This document shows, in pieces, positions 35,001 to 47,174 of a stretch of 64,000 nt of DNA; the first letter of the stretch is position 1; the number at the start of each line of letters is the position of its first letter. The translations under genes were made by a program, and so were the position numbers. This DNA is from an uncultured Lachnospiraceae bacterium (GTDB lineage: Bacteria; Bacillota; Clostridia; Lachnospirales; Lachnospiraceae), in assembly GCA_947631505.1 (NCBI GenBank), contig CANRLR010000005.1:1-64000 (forward strand), in the 5' to 3' direction. Under the pieces are notes generated by a model. That model was not told the DNA's origin, did not search any database, and was given only the letters and a program-made list of their open reading frames with translations.

Positions 35001-37219
35001 GTTATGCAGAGAAAAATTCTTACATCAAAACTCAGCTTTCTTATCTTGAAAAATCTTATAAGAAACAGATTGATATTGCAAAATTAACAGATGATACAAC
35101 TGAGCAAGAACGTTTACAAGTCGAACTCGAGGAGAAAAAGGTAGAATTAAAGCAGCAACAAATTGACAATCTGAAAAAGGAATATGAAAATAAAATCGGT
35201 GTCATTGACAATGGGAAGCAAAATATGGATAATCAAGTATCCAAAGTAGAAGCCCGTGGTCAGATCGTCCAGTCTTCTTATTATTCCAGTCTGAATCAGT
35301 ATGAAAATCAGAAACTTTCAACGCTAAATGATGAGCTTGCTAAATTACAGGCACAACAGAACACCTTTGTCAAAAATTCACAGGAATGGTATGACCTTCA
35401 ATCTGATATCCAATCGACTAAGAACGCTATTAATGATGCTGAGATTGCTATTATTGAGAACAATAAGAAAATCGGTGAACTACGACAGGCAATGTATGAT
35501 GATATTGCGTCCCGTAATTCTGATGTAAGTACAGAAGCGAACTTCTTAGCTGGACTTCTTGGTGACAATCTTACAAATGAAAAAACAGGAGATCTTACCA
35601 AAGAGGGACTTGCGGTTCTCGGTACATATGGTATTGATATGGAAGCCAATGCAAGCACTGCTCTCTCCTATAAGAAAGAACGTGAAGAAATTGAAAAGGC
35701 AATTGCTTCTTATAAGAAAGGCAATGCTCACGCTTTAGATAGTTATGGTTCTTTGGAAGCAGCAGAGAAAAAACTTTCTGAAGTAATTCAAAAGCAACAG
35801 GACGCTATTTCTGCCGAATATGCCAACGAAAAGCAGATCTATGACCTGATGACGCAGAAGTATGAAACACAGCTCTCCTATCTTAAATCCATTATTGATG
35901 CCAAAAAACAGGTGTTGGATATGGAGAAGGATTTGTATGATTACCAAAAGAACATTGCCAGTCAGACAAAGAATATTGCAACCTTAGAAAAGCAATTGGC
36001 TGCTCTTCAAGGTGATGATTCTGAAGAAGGTCGTGCAAGAAAAGCAAAAATTCAGCTCCAATTGGATGAAGCGAACGAAGAATTACAAGATACCGAGTAT
36101 GAACGATATATCTCTGACCAGCAGAATATGTTGGATAATCTGTATTCACAATATGAAGATTTGATTCAAGAATTGGAGAAGAACTTTGAGGCGGTTGTAA
36201 AAGAAGGTGTAAATTTAATCAATGGCAAATCAAATGAAATTTCTGTGATTCTTCGTAATTACGCTACTGATTATGGATACAATCCTTCTACTGATATGTC
36301 ATATGTCCTTACCAGCCTTTTAAGAATTGATGAAAACGGTTCTGCTATAAGAACACTACCTGAGACAACTAAAACCGGATTTTCCAAGTTAGGACAGACA
36401 TTCAATAATTTCTCACAGGAAGTTATTAAACTGTATAATAATGGCTTTAATAGCGGTAATGACGGTTCTGGAAGTAACATACCAAAAGAAGCTAAAGATG
36501 CAGGTGCAAGGCCTAGCCCAGATGGTAGTTATGGAACGCCTAATAGAAATAGTGGCTCTAGTAATAGCAATTTAACGGATGATGATCTTACAAAATTTTT
36601 AAGCAAATTCTCTGGTACTAAAGATGACATAAATAAACCTTTGATTGAAGCAGAAGAAGGGAAATCATATAAGAGTGCTTTAAACAAACGATTGTCAAAT
36701 TATGGATATGTTGTAAAAACAGGGACTGGTTCTGGTGGAATGTCTTATATTAATTTGTTCGCTAGAAATTTAGGATTGGCAAACGGTGATGGAAGTTTTG
36801 ACGAAAACGGCAAAGTATACAATGAATTAAGACATAAGTATCCTGGCTTTCAAACAGGTGGTATTGTTCGTTCAAATGCACCTGAAACTGGTGATAATGT
36901 GTGGGTACGTGTGAATCCAAACGAAACAGTATTAACACAGAAATTTACAGATATGCTTCCATATACGGTAGACATTATGGATAATCTCACAAAAGCAATT
37001 AATCTTCCTGATTATTCAAAGATTGTGCCGAATCATATTGGAAACTCTCAATCATTTGGCGATATTAATTTACAGTTAGATTTACCAAATGTACAGAACG
37101 CACAGGATTTTGTATCAGCTCTGCAAAATGATAAAAAAGTACAACAGGCATTTACTATCGCAACAAAAGATTTAGTGACGAAAGGACGGATTACAAATAA
37201 TATTAAGAGTGTAAGGTAG
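32052..37219 (+). CDS. Tape-measure protein, exon 2
   Basis: 1722 codons plus stop after the shared codon, giving with exon 1 a protein of 1806 aa. Long coiled coils alternate with Lys/Glu-rich helices (residues about 230-330 and 930-1500 of the spliced protein). The C terminus FQTGGIVRSNAPETGDNVWV, then NPNETVLTQKFTDML, is typical of siphophage tape measures. It sets tail length and travels through the tail; at the usual 0.15 nm per residue it predicts a tail near 270 nm. Read alone the frame would start at TTG 32048 without a ribosome site, which supports splicing as the source of its translation. Confidence 0.85.
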
Positions 37220-37616
37220 ACTTAGCATATTGTATGGAGGGTCTGCTCATAGGCAGGCTTTCCTATATGTGTGAAATCATTGTGATGTTTAATATAATCA
37301 AATGCTCTTATTATGAATTAATCTGCACGTAGAATTTTGTTGATTATTGTTATATAATGATGTTTATTGCATCTCCTCAATTTTATGAAAAGATGACGGA
37401 TGAAAATAAAATTAAAGTATGCAACGCATTAGAAAGAAACTATAAAAATTATGAATCGACTCAAACGAAAGAAGGTTGATTTTGAACATTGTTTAGAATG
37501 TTTGTACCATAAATACTCAAAATAAATATAGTTTTTACATTGTGCAAGAGAATAGTTGTTAATACTCTTGCACTTTTATTATATTGAAAAATCAGAATTA
37601 TAAGGGAGAATGAAAA
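37220..37616 (+). other. 397-base gap behind the tape measure
   Basis: It holds a weak hairpin (37251-37265, CTGCTCATAGGCAG), a 40-codon frame MMFIASPQFYEKMTDENKIK (about 37358-37480) without a good ribosome site, possibly a relic, and the strong terminator at 37542-37578. A poor promoter-like TTGAAC-N17-TACCAT lies just before it. Confidence 0.5.
37542..37578 (+). terminator. Terminator within the tail cluster
   Basis: GTGCAAGAG (37542-37550) pairs with CTCTTGCAC (37565-37573), 9 bp, followed by TTTTATT. It splits the tube-to-tape-measure block from the Dit-Tal-BppU block unless read through. Confidence 0.75.
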
Positions 37617-37862
37617 ATGAGTATATTTAATAAAAATAAAGACAAAGATACAATTACACTATGGAAAAAGGAAGCAGAACGGTTAGAGAGAGAAAGAAAT
37701 GATTTACTGGATGAATTAAATGCAATCAGACAATACAAACAGCAATATGAAAATTTGATTACTGAGGTGACAAGACTAAAAAACAACTATGAAGTTTTGA
37801 TTACACAAACAAAATCCATTAGCAATGAATATAAAAAGAAACTACAAAATGCAATAAAATAA
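37617..37862 (+). CDS. Small coiled-coil protein between tape measure and Dit
   Basis: 81 aa, AAGGGAG 8 bases before the ATG. Nearly all of it (residues 12-78) is charged heptad-like helix (KKEAERLERERNDLLDELNA). It is 14 bases before the Dit gene. It may be a tail-tip or assembly factor; no family is recognised. Confidence 0.65.
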   Translation: MSIFNKNKDKDTITLWKKEAERLERERNDLLDELNAIRQYKQQYENLITEVTRLKNNYEVLITQTKSISNEYKKKLQNAIK

Positions 37863-37876
37863 CAGGAAGGAAGTGA

Positions 37877-38710
37877 ATGCCATTGTATTGTACAGAGTTT
37901 GTTTTTGATGGAAAATCAAGCAAAGAATATGACTTGATAATTGGTTCGTTTGATGGTGGTCAAAATGGGGAGGCAACTGCCGGTAATAATATAGAATTCA
38001 CCACATTTAAAGCACCTAATTCGAACCAATGGGTGAAAACAAGTGCTGCATATAATGAGCCATTGTCATTCACCTTTCAAATTTGTAAAAATCCATATGT
38101 CAGCAAAGAGCCATTCTCTGAAAGAGAACTGGCTTTTCTAATGCGTTGGCTTGTCCAAAAAGATTATAAATACCTACAATTCATCCAACAAGGTTTTGAA
38201 CATATATTTTACCGTTGCCAATTGAATGCAGAACGATATTTAATTGGTGGAGAATGTTATGGTCTGACATTAACAGCAGCATGTGACGCACCCTATGGCT
38301 GGTCAGATCGGAATACTACTACTATCTCCTCTCTCACTGACACAACCGTAAGATTGTATGACAGTTCAGATGAAATCGGTATTATTTACCCTGCAATGAA
38401 AATTGTTTCTAATGCCGGACCACAAGATATTATTATCAGCAATGCATTAACCAGTGATGTGATGAAAATTAATAACTGCATTGCAGGCGAAGAAATTACG
38501 ATTCAAGATATGAAAATAAAATCATCGGAATGCTATAAGGCTTCTGATAATAAAGGTTATGCTGGCAATCATCTTACATTTTTTGATGATTTTAACTGGA
38601 AATGGTTTTCAATTGGAAATACCTTTGAAAATAGGATAAATGAAATTACTGTAACAGGGAACTGCACTGTCAATATGAACTGGAGGGTTCCAAGAAAGGC
38701 GGTGGTATAA
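37877..38710 (+). CDS. Distal tail protein (Dit)
   Basis: 277 aa. The siphovirus tail-component N-terminal beta domain is visible (FDGKSSKEYDLIIGSFDGG, then EPLSFTFQICKNP and YLQFIQQGFEHIFYRCQLN), followed by a galectin-like C-terminal half with GECYGLTLTAACDAPYGWS. Dit forms the hexameric hub joining tube and tip. GGAAG precedes ATG 37877. The next gene starts directly at its stop. Confidence 0.85.
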   Translation: MPLYCTEFVFDGKSSKEYDLIIGSFDGGQNGEATAGNNIEFTTFKAPNSNQWVKTSAAYNEPLSFTFQICKNPYVSKEPFSERELAFLMRWLVQKDYKYLQFIQQGFEHIFYRCQLNAERYLIGGECYGLTLTAACDAPYGWSDRNTTTISSLTDTTVRLYDSSDEIGIIYPAMKIVSNAGPQDIIISNALTSDVMKINNCIAGEEITIQDMKIKSSECYKASDNKGYAGNHLTFFDDFNWKWFSIGNTFENRINEITVTGNCTVNMNWRVPRKAVV

Positions 38711-41700
38711 TTGGCAATCCCATTTAAGAAATACGGATACTCAATGAATCCGATTACGGATGAGATAAAAACACCTCAGGTATTTCTTGTAAATAAACAA
38801 CTAAAAAAAATTGGTGAGTTATATCCGATTGAAAATCTTTCTGTTAGCATTCATGAAGTCAATCAACCGGATGAAGTCAGTTTTACTTATTATAAAGAAA
38901 CTAACGATAGAAAATCTCCCTATTTTGACCAATTCGATGATTTATCGGTGATTCAGGTCGGTGATTTTGGATTTTTTGAGTGTTCTATCAGTAAAAATCA
39001 GAACACTTCCATTGTTAAATCAGTAACCGCCCAGTCTCTTGGATACTCAGAACTATCCCAGATTTTACATACATTAGAAGTAAATACCGATGATGATATG
39101 AATCGTGGTGATTATAATGAAGAATATCCTACCGTGTTCTACCGGAATATTCCGATTGATTCCGATGAGGAACAAGCAAAGAAATTAAAGGAATCCTCTC
39201 TCTTGCATCGTATTCTGACCGCTGCACCGCATTATAAAATCGGAGATGTGTCACCTACGCTGAAATATGTTCAGCGCACTTTTTCATGGAGCGACAGGGA
39301 TATTATAAGTATCCTGCATGACATTGAACAAGAAGTTACCTGCATTTTCGATATACAAGTACGGATTGGTGAGGACGGAAATGTAGAACGTATCATCAAC
39401 GCTTACGATATGCAATACTGCGAAAGATGCTGGAAGGAAGCACAAAAATCAGGGACAACAGCCACTTCCAATACTTCCACATTCCGTAACATCATAAACG
39501 GTATATGTCAGAATTGTAATGAATCTGCACATGTTGTGGATATTGGCTGCGAAAGCGGAATTTATATTTCTACTGACAATCTCTCGGATGATATTTCCAT
39601 ATGCGGTGACAAAGACTCCATTAAAAACTGTTTCAGGATTACCGGAGGGGATGACCTCATGACCAATACGGTACAGGGACTTAACCTATCTGCCTCCGGC
39701 AAGATTATGGCATTTTCGGACTTTCAGAAAAAAATGATGAGCAAGGAATTAATTGCGAAGCTGGAACAGTATGCCGATGATTATAATACTAATATTGGAT
39801 CTTATGAAAAACTTCTTGAAACAGAATACAATGCGTATGACATACGTTTATACCTGCAGAGCGGTAAAATGCCGGATATTGAAAAGGAAATCAAAACGAC
39901 AGACGAAGCATTATACTTTGTACTTGATCATATTTATAAGTATTTTAATAACCAATTCTATATAAGTTCTTATGATAATTATTATAAATATCCGTCTTCT
40001 TCTGCAAAGACTTCTATTTCTAATCTGTTCACTACGTTCATGCCGGAGGGATTCTCTATGACGATTGATAAGTCAGATAATGAGGATGATATACCAGAGA
40101 AAGATTATGATTCAAATCATATCTATCGCTGGTATGGGACAATTAAGTTTTATAATACCGGCAACCGGGATGATTCTTATACACTCCATATTACAAAGAG
40201 TGAAGGAACATATATCACAAGCGGCACATCAACAGAAAAATATCTATCTGGTGATACGGCAGAACAAAATTTAGTTGACAATTTTATCGTACAGTTTTAT
40301 TTTGCTGACCAATCACAACAAGAGTACAAAAAGTATATAGAACAGTATTCGGCTTATCTATTGTCTACTGTTGATTTATCTTATGAAAATGAGAGGAAAA
40401 AGGAATGGGAAAAATACGGATACAATCTCTTAAAATCTTATGCTGACGGATATCAGAAATGTATTGAGACAATTGATGATCTGCTTCGGACTACAGAGAA
40501 AGATTCTGAACAATATACAATCCTAATGGACACACGAAGCAACTATGTTGAAATACAGAATGATATTCTTTTACAGATGAATGTACTGGAAGACCAGATT
40601 TTTGCTGTCTGTAGTTATCTCGGCGGTGATTATGATGACGACTATCTAAATGATAAAGGTGAAATTTCATATAGCTTCAAATATTATAAAGGAGAAAACA
40701 AAGCAAGTATACAAGAAATCTTTGAACATATGATAAGTTCAGTCTATGCAGGTGGATATGATACGAACCAGACAGTATACACCCCCAATGAATTTATTGG
40801 AACAAAACCATGTCTTTGTCTGAAGTGCAACAGTACCAATGTCGCTGTCAGCGCAGAAGGAAATATTTGCAGGAATCCGGGATGTGGTGCTGCAGGAGAT
40901 GATATTTACACCTATTGCGATATCATGAAGAACATTTCTGATAGTTATGAACAACATGAAGGACAGACTCTTGTTAAGTTAAGAAGTCAATATCAGGACA
41001 AGTTTGAAACAAGAACTTATTTTGGTGATACGTTATATACCGAACTTCTCTCACATATCAGAGAGGATATCTATGACAATAGCAATTTTACTTCGGATAG
41101 ATTAAGCAACGCACAGATTATCCAACAGGCAAAGGAACTGAAAGCAAAAGCAGAACAGGAATTGGCAAAGGCTTGTACACCACAGTACGAGATTACAACA
41201 CCTCTCTCTTCTATTGTCGCACAAAAGAGTTTTATGTATCAAGGAATTTTGGTCAATGATGACTATTCACAGTTTAAAATCAACAACTATGTGCGTGTTA
41301 AAATTGATAATGATTTGTACAAAATGCGGATTACTTCGATAAATCTTCAATTTCCTGTTACGGATAAGATTGATGTTACTTTCAGCAATGTTACAAACTG
41401 CAAGACCAATACGGCAATGAGTGTAAAAGAGATTCTTGATCATGCATCCAGTATGGCAACCTCATATGATTATGTGGCAGCACAGGCAGATAAGGGAGCC
41501 GTTGCAAATGACCAGTTCGTACAGATCAAAAACGAAGGTCTAAATGCTTCTCTTATGAATGTGATAAACAGCCGTGACCAAGATGTTGTCATTGATAGTC
41601 ATGGTATTTTGTTACGAAAAAAGATACCGGAAACCGGTGAATATTCCCAATATCAGACAAAATTGATTGACCGGAATATTGTCATGACGGATGACAATTG

Positions 41701-43504
41701 GAATACACCTAAACTGGCAATCGGACTTGGGATGTATAATGGAGCATTACAGTATGGTGTATGGGCAGACGTTATTTGTGGTGATCTGTTAGCGGGGAAT
41801 CAATTAAAAATTTACGGTGGTGGAGATGGAACAGCGGATAATGCTACTGTAATAATAGATGGGAAAGGGATCACGCTTGATGGTGGTGCGATTACTTGGA
41901 TAAATAAAGGCGTTACCGATACAATAGAGGTTTATTATGCTGTATCTTCCAGTAATACAACACACCCGGCAGAGTCAAGCACTGAATGGAACAAAATATT
42001 TACTGGCACACTGAATAACAATTATCTGTGGAGCAAAACAGTTGCTATAGATACTGTTGGGAAAAAAACTATCACATACAATTGTTTGGGTAATTCACCA
42101 GATGGCATTAAAACAACCAAAAAGCAATACTATCTGTCAATATCAGAAACATCTGCGACTGGTGGTTCTTGGACAGATTATCAACCAACATGGGCTGGCA
42201 GCGGTTATGTATGGACAAGAACATATATTGAATACATCTCTGGAAAAACAGAAATTGTAGGTCTGGTATATGATAGTGGATTAACAAAGTCTCTGCGTGA
42301 TTTTTCCACGTTTAAATCAAATGTAGATACAGCACTGGGGAAAAGTATACCTACTACTGAAATTGGTTCTGATTATGTTATTTCGCCTAAAATTGGTGGC
42401 GGGTATTTATATATAGCAAGTGGAGATTATTCAGTGGAAATTGACCCTAATCATAAAGCCGGTAATAATACACTTGATAACTGGTTATTTGTTATTAGAA
42501 ATAAAAATGTTAATGGCAATGATTCTGTTGTCATGGGTGTTAATACAGATGGGGATGGATATTTTAACGGTGAAATTTATTCTACCAGTGGAAATTTTGG
42601 TGGATGGCAAATTGATAATGGACGGATATATAGTACAGACAAGAGCAAAAAACTTTCAACAATTCTTTATGCAGAAGGAAGATTGTATATTAATTCAGAA
42701 GTAACTGATATAGTAAAAGAGGGTTCAATATATATACAAAACAAAAAATTGGGTAGCTATTTGAATATTAGCTCTTCGTTGATTACACTAGATGATGATT
42801 ATACATATAGCGGAGACACTTCCTTGTTAGATATAAGTATAAACAATCCAACCACAAATTCACCACGTTTTTATATAAATAGTAGGATGAAAACATATAT
42901 TGGTAATTGTGAACATCTTAATATGTCAGGGGAAATAACCTTGCCAAATAATAATTATATCAGAACATATAAACCTGGCAGTTCTAATAAAACAGCACTA
43001 ATTGGCTGGTCTAATGGCGATAATATATGGATTGGCTATTGGAATAATTCCCCGGTCTATGCACCGAATTCTATATATCTTAATGCAAGAAATATATACT
43101 ATACTGGAAATGCTCCTCATGCAACTTCATCTGATAAACGTATAAAATCGGATATTGATTATATAGAAAAGGCAAAAGAATTTATTTTAAATCTTGAACC
43201 TAAACAATATAAATTAGCTGATAGTACAAGTAATCGTAAGCATATGGGATTTATTGCTCAAGATGTAGAAAAGGTAATGCTAAAAACGATTGGTGATACT
43301 GGTCTTGTTGTAAAACAAACTTTTAATGAGGATGTTCCGATTAATTTTGATGATGACAACACGTACACCTACGCTCTTAGATATGAAGAATTTATTGCTC
43401 CCATAGTTGCAACGATACAAAGTCAACATATCGATATTAATGAACTTAAAGAAATTGTTGCTAATCAAACAAATATAATAAATAAATTGAAAAATAAAAT
43501 ATAA
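38711..43504 (+). CDS. Tail-associated baseplate hub / receptor-binding protein (Tal type) with C-terminal S74 chaperone
   Basis: 1597 aa from TTG 38711. The N-terminal about 400 residues are Tal-like hub (TPQVFLVNKQLKKIGELYPI, QRTFSWSDRDIISILHDIE). Two zinc-ribbon-like inserts are present: Cys 237/240 with 266/269, and Cys 703/706 with 720/725. The middle is beta-rich. The C terminus is an intramolecular chaperone: SSDKRIKSDI with Ser1474 and Lys1479 as the autocleavage pair, then HMGFIAQDVEKV and YEEFIAPIVATIQSQ. Self-cleavage would release about 124 residues after trimerisation. Confidence 0.8.
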   Translation: MAIPFKKYGYSMNPITDEIKTPQVFLVNKQLKKIGELYPIENLSVSIHEVNQPDEVSFTYYKETNDRKSPYFDQFDDLSVIQVGDFGFFECSISKNQNTSIVKSVTAQSLGYSELSQILHTLEVNTDDDMNRGDYNEEYPTVFYRNIPIDSDEEQAKKLKESSLLHRILTAAPHYKIGDVSPTLKYVQRTFSWSDRDIISILHDIEQEVTCIFDIQVRIGEDGNVERIINAYDMQYCERCWKEAQKSGTTATSNTSTFRNIINGICQNCNESAHVVDIGCESGIYISTDNLSDDISICGDKDSIKNCFRITGGDDLMTNTVQGLNLSASGKIMAFSDFQKKMMSKELIAKLEQYADDYNTNIGSYEKLLETEYNAYDIRLYLQSGKMPDIEKEIKTTDEALYFVLDHIYKYFNNQFYISSYDNYYKYPSSSAKTSISNLFTTFMPEGFSMTIDKSDNEDDIPEKDYDSNHIYRWYGTIKFYNTGNRDDSYTLHITKSEGTYITSGTSTEKYLSGDTAEQNLVDNFIVQFYFADQSQQEYKKYIEQYSAYLLSTVDLSYENERKKEWEKYGYNLLKSYADGYQKCIETIDDLLRTTEKDSEQYTILMDTRSNYVEIQNDILLQMNVLEDQIFAVCSYLGGDYDDDYLNDKGEISYSFKYYKGENKASIQEIFEHMISSVYAGGYDTNQTVYTPNEFIGTKPCLCLKCNSTNVAVSAEGNICRNPGCGAAGDDIYTYCDIMKNISDSYEQHEGQTLVKLRSQYQDKFETRTYFGDTLYTELLSHIREDIYDNSNFTSDRLSNAQIIQQAKELKAKAEQELAKACTPQYEITTPLSSIVAQKSFMYQGILVNDDYSQFKINNYVRVKIDNDLYKMRITSINLQFPVTDKIDVTFSNVTNCKTNTAMSVKEILDHASSMATSYDYVAAQADKGAVANDQFVQIKNEGLNASLMNVINSRDQDVVIDSHGILLRKKIPETGEYSQYQTKLIDRNIVMTDDNWNTPKLAIGLGMYNGALQYGVWADVICGDLLAGNQLKIYGGGDGTADNATVIIDGKGITLDGGAITWINKGVTDTIEVYYAVSSSNTTHPAESSTEWNKIFTGTLNNNYLWSKTVAIDTVGKKTITYNCLGNSPDGIKTTKKQYYLSISETSATGGSWTDYQPTWAGSGYVWTRTYIEYISGKTEIVGLVYDSGLTKSLRDFSTFKSNVDTALGKSIPTTEIGSDYVISPKIGGGYLYIASGDYSVEIDPNHKAGNNTLDNWLFVIRNKNVNGNDSVVMGVNTDGDGYFNGEIYSTSGNFGGWQIDNGRIYSTDKSKKLSTILYAEGRLYINSEVTDIVKEGSIYIQNKKLGSYLNISSSLITLDDDYTYSGDTSLLDISINNPTTNSPRFYINSRMKTYIGNCEHLNMSGEITLPNNNYIRTYKPGSSNKTALIGWSNGDNIWIGYWNNSPVYAPNSIYLNARNIYYTGNAPHATSSDKRIKSDIDYIEKAKEFILNLEPKQYKLADSTSNRKHMGFIAQDVEKVMLKTIGDTGLVVKQTFNEDVPINFDDDNTYTYALRYEEFIAPIVATIQSQHIDINELKEIVANQTNIINKLKNKI

Positions 43505-43560
43505 TACAAAATCAAAGACCCTGACCAAGCCGATGGTTATGATTATTTCAAAAAAGGACG

Positions 43561-46500
43561 GTGATTAAAATTAATCCTATAAATCACAATATACAATTAA
43601 ACCTTGGTTCGTCCGATGTCAAACGAACCGTAATTAAGCAAAATTCAAACAAAACCCATATTCTTCAGATAAAATTATATGACCAAAATAATGAAATAGA
43701 CATTCATTCAAATTGGAGTATTCATATATCCGCTTTAAAAGGCGATCACACACATGTTATCAATACCAATAATATCTCTGTCGCGAATAATACAATTGAA
43801 GTGATAATGACAAAACAAATGCTGGCGGCACCGGGAACAGAAAAATGCGAGTTAATCATACAAGAGGATGATAAAATATTATTTTCTGATACATTTTTTA
43901 TCTATGTAGAGCCAAATGTGCAGGACGGTACCTTTATCGAAAGCAGCAACGAATATGATTCAATTGTTGATACACTAAATCATGTCAAAGGAAAAAAAGA
44001 ACAAGTGGATCAAATGACAGAAGAAATTGAAGGAACAAAAGTTGACATCAATAATACTTATGAAGAATTAAAAGATGCTGTTGTAGAAACAAATGATTTA
44101 ATCGAGAAAAATCAAGTCATTAAGACAAATGAAGAAGCAAGAATCGCAGCAGAAAATACTCGTAGTAAAAATGAAGAAAAACGTCAGAAAGATACTGCTG
44201 CTGCTATTTCAAATGCAGAAAATGCAACAAAAAGAGCAAATGATGCAACGGATGATTTACAGAATAAGCTAGATTCTCATTATTTTATTTTAACAGAAGA
44301 TAAAAATGTAGCTGGCGGTGTACTAAGTCTTGATTCAAACACCAAAGTATCTAATACAGAATTATATGAGGCTACCATCTCAAACAAAGGTATTACACAA
44401 TTAACGGATAGCATCACAAGTACATCTACTACTACCGCAGCAACTCCAAATAGTGTAAAAACTTCTTATGACAAAGCTGTCTCTGTCGAAAATGACATGA
44501 ATGCTAACAAAGAAATTTGGAATGATAAATATACAAGAAATGAAATAGATAATAAATTTTCAACATTAGAAACCAATATTGACTGGAAAGAATCTGTTGA
44601 AACATTTGATGACATTGCCACTACTTATCCAGATCCTAAAGACGGATGGACGGTCAACGTCAAAGACACGGATTACACCTATCGTTATAATGGTACAGAA
44701 TGGGTTACTATCTCTGCAAATGCCATTCCGAAAGCAACCAATCGTATCGATGGCTTATTAAGTAAAGAAGACCATGAAAAATATGAGGATTCTAATAACA
44801 AAAAGCATACGCATGATAACAAATCTGTTATTGACAAGATTTCTCAAACCCTATTTGATGCCTGGAATACTGCTTATGAACATATAACGGATACCGTTAA
44901 ACATATTACAGGACAGGAACGCAATAACTGGGACTCAGCATATACTCATTCGCAATCTGCACATGCACCAAGTAATGCAGAGGCAAACCAAAATGCTTTC
45001 AGCAACGTTGTGGTAGACTCTGCCACTATTTCAGCAGATAATGCCACTGATACCTTAACTCTTGCAGCTGGTTCAAACGTGACATTGACTCCTGATTCAA
45101 CAAGTGGAAAAATTACTATTTCCTCCAATGAAAATTCATCATTGAGCACAAATAATGTAGAGGTTGGTTTAAATAAATTAACTTATTTCTTATCAACTGG
45201 AAATCAAAATCCGTCTTATATTGTTACAGAAAGTGCTGAGGATACAATGTATATAAATGGCCGGGGAGCTCAGAGAACCAGTTCGGAAAAGGCATTGTTT
45301 GTAAAAGTTAATAGTGCTAGTGGTTATTGTGGATATGCCCTTGTCGGACTTACTTCTGACAGTGTTGGAACAAAATCGCTGACTGATTATGGAAATACAA
45401 TCTTAAAGAGCAGAACAACTCCTTCCGGAATAACATATTATATATCGCAAATGGCTAACCTTTGGTCTGGCGGTGGAAGCTCTGGTGGAGAACTTCCTGT
45501 AAATGCAACTGTTTCTGGTAAATCTTTTAATATTGTCAAAGCAATGTATAATTTATATCCGGGGCAGGAAAATTCTGCATTAGCATTAGATGTATTAGTT
45601 GATATTGTTCTGGTATCAGGATATTCAATCGAAACTGAGTTCAATGGTAATGCTTCTACTGCAACAGCACTTTATTTATGCCCTATAGATAACACATCCA
45701 TTACAGATTTCAATAATTTCACAGATGGAATATGGAAAATAGATAGAAATTCAGCGATGACACATTCACCAACAGGAAACAGTACAGAGCATGGATATCT
45801 GATTCAGCATTCAAATACGGTTAGTAATATGAAAATGGTAAGTCAGATTTTTATACAAGCTGACGCTTGTTCTATATACACAAGAAATTGTTGGTATGAT
45901 ACATGGAAAGATTGGGTAATGTGTTTAGATACCAAAAACTATTCTAAGCTTGCACTGCCTTTAAGTGGAGGGACAGTTACAGGAACTCTTACTCTATCAA
46001 AAGCAACAGATTTATCTGGTACTGCAAATAATTCTCCTGCACTTATTGTAGGTGGAAACGCTGCCACAGAACATATAGAAATGGATTCAAATGAAATTCA
46101 GGCAAAAGCAAGTGGTACAGCAGTATCTCCTCTTTATCTTAATAATGACGGTGGAATTGTCCAAGTAGGTGGTGGCGGTTTGAGAGCCTTAGGACATATA
46201 TATACAATGTACGATAATGCTAATTGTGCAATACAGGCTGGAAGTAAAATAGCTATGTGGACAGACAATGAAGGCGGAAATATACAAATGACACGACATG
46301 ACAATGCAGGATTTTGGCAGATAGATACACAATCAGGAGATCTTAGAGTATATTATCATGATAATAGTACAAATAGTAATTATTTTCCATTTTACTTAAA
46401 TTCTAAGAAGCTCACTACTAACGATTTAAATGTTAGTAGTGACTTAACTGTTGCAAATTCTGCTAGAATCGCTAAGGCAAGTGGTGATGCAAATTATCAA

Positions 46501-47118
46501 TTCAATATTGGGACTGCGGCAAATAAGACATCGTCATATCCACAATTACTGCTTCGCCAGTATTCAAATGTGTTTCAGTTTTTTCCAAGTAAAAGTTTTG
46601 CAAATGATATAGGTGTTCATATTGGTCACAGTGCTTACCGGTTCGGGGATGCTTACTTTACTAATGTTTATAATTCGTCTGGTGTGATTACAACATCAGA
46701 CAGGAACAAAAAACATGACATTGAGGACATGCAGTCGGATATTATTGAGAAAATAATTGACGGTCTGTTACCAAAATCCTTCAAATTCAATGATGGTTCA
46801 AGCGGAAGAACGCACTATGGAATCATAGCACAGGAACTCGAGGAACTGCTTGTTGAACTTGGAATTGACGCTGATTCATTCGCACCTTTAGTAAAAGAAT
46901 ATCCGGATAAATCAGTAAAAGTTGGCGAAGACGATGAAGGCAAAGCAATCTATGAATTACAAAAAGATTATGACGCAGAACCAACCTACAATGTTAGATA
47001 CGAAGAGTTTATCATGATACTTGTAAAGTATTGTCAAGATATCAAAAAGAGAAATTTAAAAATTCAAGAAAATTTAAATAACATAGAAAAACGATTAGAA
47101 TTATTAGAAAAAGCATAA
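43561..47118 (+). CDS. BppU-like upper baseplate/fibre protein with C-terminal S74 chaperone
   Basis: 1185 aa from GTG 43561 (the ribosome site AAAGGA is unusually close). The first 120 residues are BppU-N like ([40 protein letters not shown]), followed by a coiled-coil stalk (about 140-240), repeats of fibre type, and a C-terminal S74 domain ([14 protein letters not shown], Ser1046/Lys1051; [31 protein letters not shown]). It probably carries the host-binding tip. Self-cleavage would release about 140 residues. Confidence 0.8.
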   Translation: MIKINPINHNIQLNLGSSDVKRTVIKQNSNKTHILQIKLYDQNNEIDIHSNWSIHISALKGDHTHVINTNNISVANNTIEVIMTKQMLAAPGTEKCELIIQEDDKILFSDTFFIYVEPNVQDGTFIESSNEYDSIVDTLNHVKGKKEQVDQMTEEIEGTKVDINNTYEELKDAVVETNDLIEKNQVIKTNEEARIAAENTRSKNEEKRQKDTAAAISNAENATKRANDATDDLQNKLDSHYFILTEDKNVAGGVLSLDSNTKVSNTELYEATISNKGITQLTDSITSTSTTTAATPNSVKTSYDKAVSVENDMNANKEIWNDKYTRNEIDNKFSTLETNIDWKESVETFDDIATTYPDPKDGWTVNVKDTDYTYRYNGTEWVTISANAIPKATNRIDGLLSKEDHEKYEDSNNKKHTHDNKSVIDKISQTLFDAWNTAYEHITDTVKHITGQERNNWDSAYTHSQSAHAPSNAEANQNAFSNVVVDSATISADNATDTLTLAAGSNVTLTPDSTSGKITISSNENSSLSTNNVEVGLNKLTYFLSTGNQNPSYIVTESAEDTMYINGRGAQRTSSEKALFVKVNSASGYCGYALVGLTSDSVGTKSLTDYGNTILKSRTTPSGITYYISQMANLWSGGGSSGGELPVNATVSGKSFNIVKAMYNLYPGQENSALALDVLVDIVLVSGYSIETEFNGNASTATALYLCPIDNTSITDFNNFTDGIWKIDRNSAMTHSPTGNSTEHGYLIQHSNTVSNMKMVSQIFIQADACSIYTRNCWYDTWKDWVMCLDTKNYSKLALPLSGGTVTGTLTLSKATDLSGTANNSPALIVGGNAATEHIEMDSNEIQAKASGTAVSPLYLNNDGGIVQVGGGGLRALGHIYTMYDNANCAIQAGSKIAMWTDNEGGNIQMTRHDNAGFWQIDTQSGDLRVYYHDNSTNSNYFPFYLNSKKLTTNDLNVSSDLTVANSARIAKASGDANYQFNIGTAANKTSSYPQLLLRQYSNVFQFFPSKSFANDIGVHIGHSAYRFGDAYFTNVYNSSGVITTSDRNKKHDIEDMQSDIIEKIIDGLLPKSFKFNDGSSGRTHYGIIAQELEELLVELGIDADSFAPLVKEYPDKSVKVGEDDEGKAIYELQKDYDAEPTYNVRYEEFIMILVKYCQDIKKRNLKIQENLNNIEKRLELLEKA

Positions 47119-47174
47119 GAAAAATCATTAATCTGGTTGTTCGTTTTTATAAACAAAAGAAAGAAGGATAACAA

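Noticed and set aside
32048-37219. Exon 2 read as an independent gene starting at TTG 32048
   Set aside because: No ribosome site precedes it, and the start codon straddles the predicted splice site; joining to exon 1 keeps the frame.
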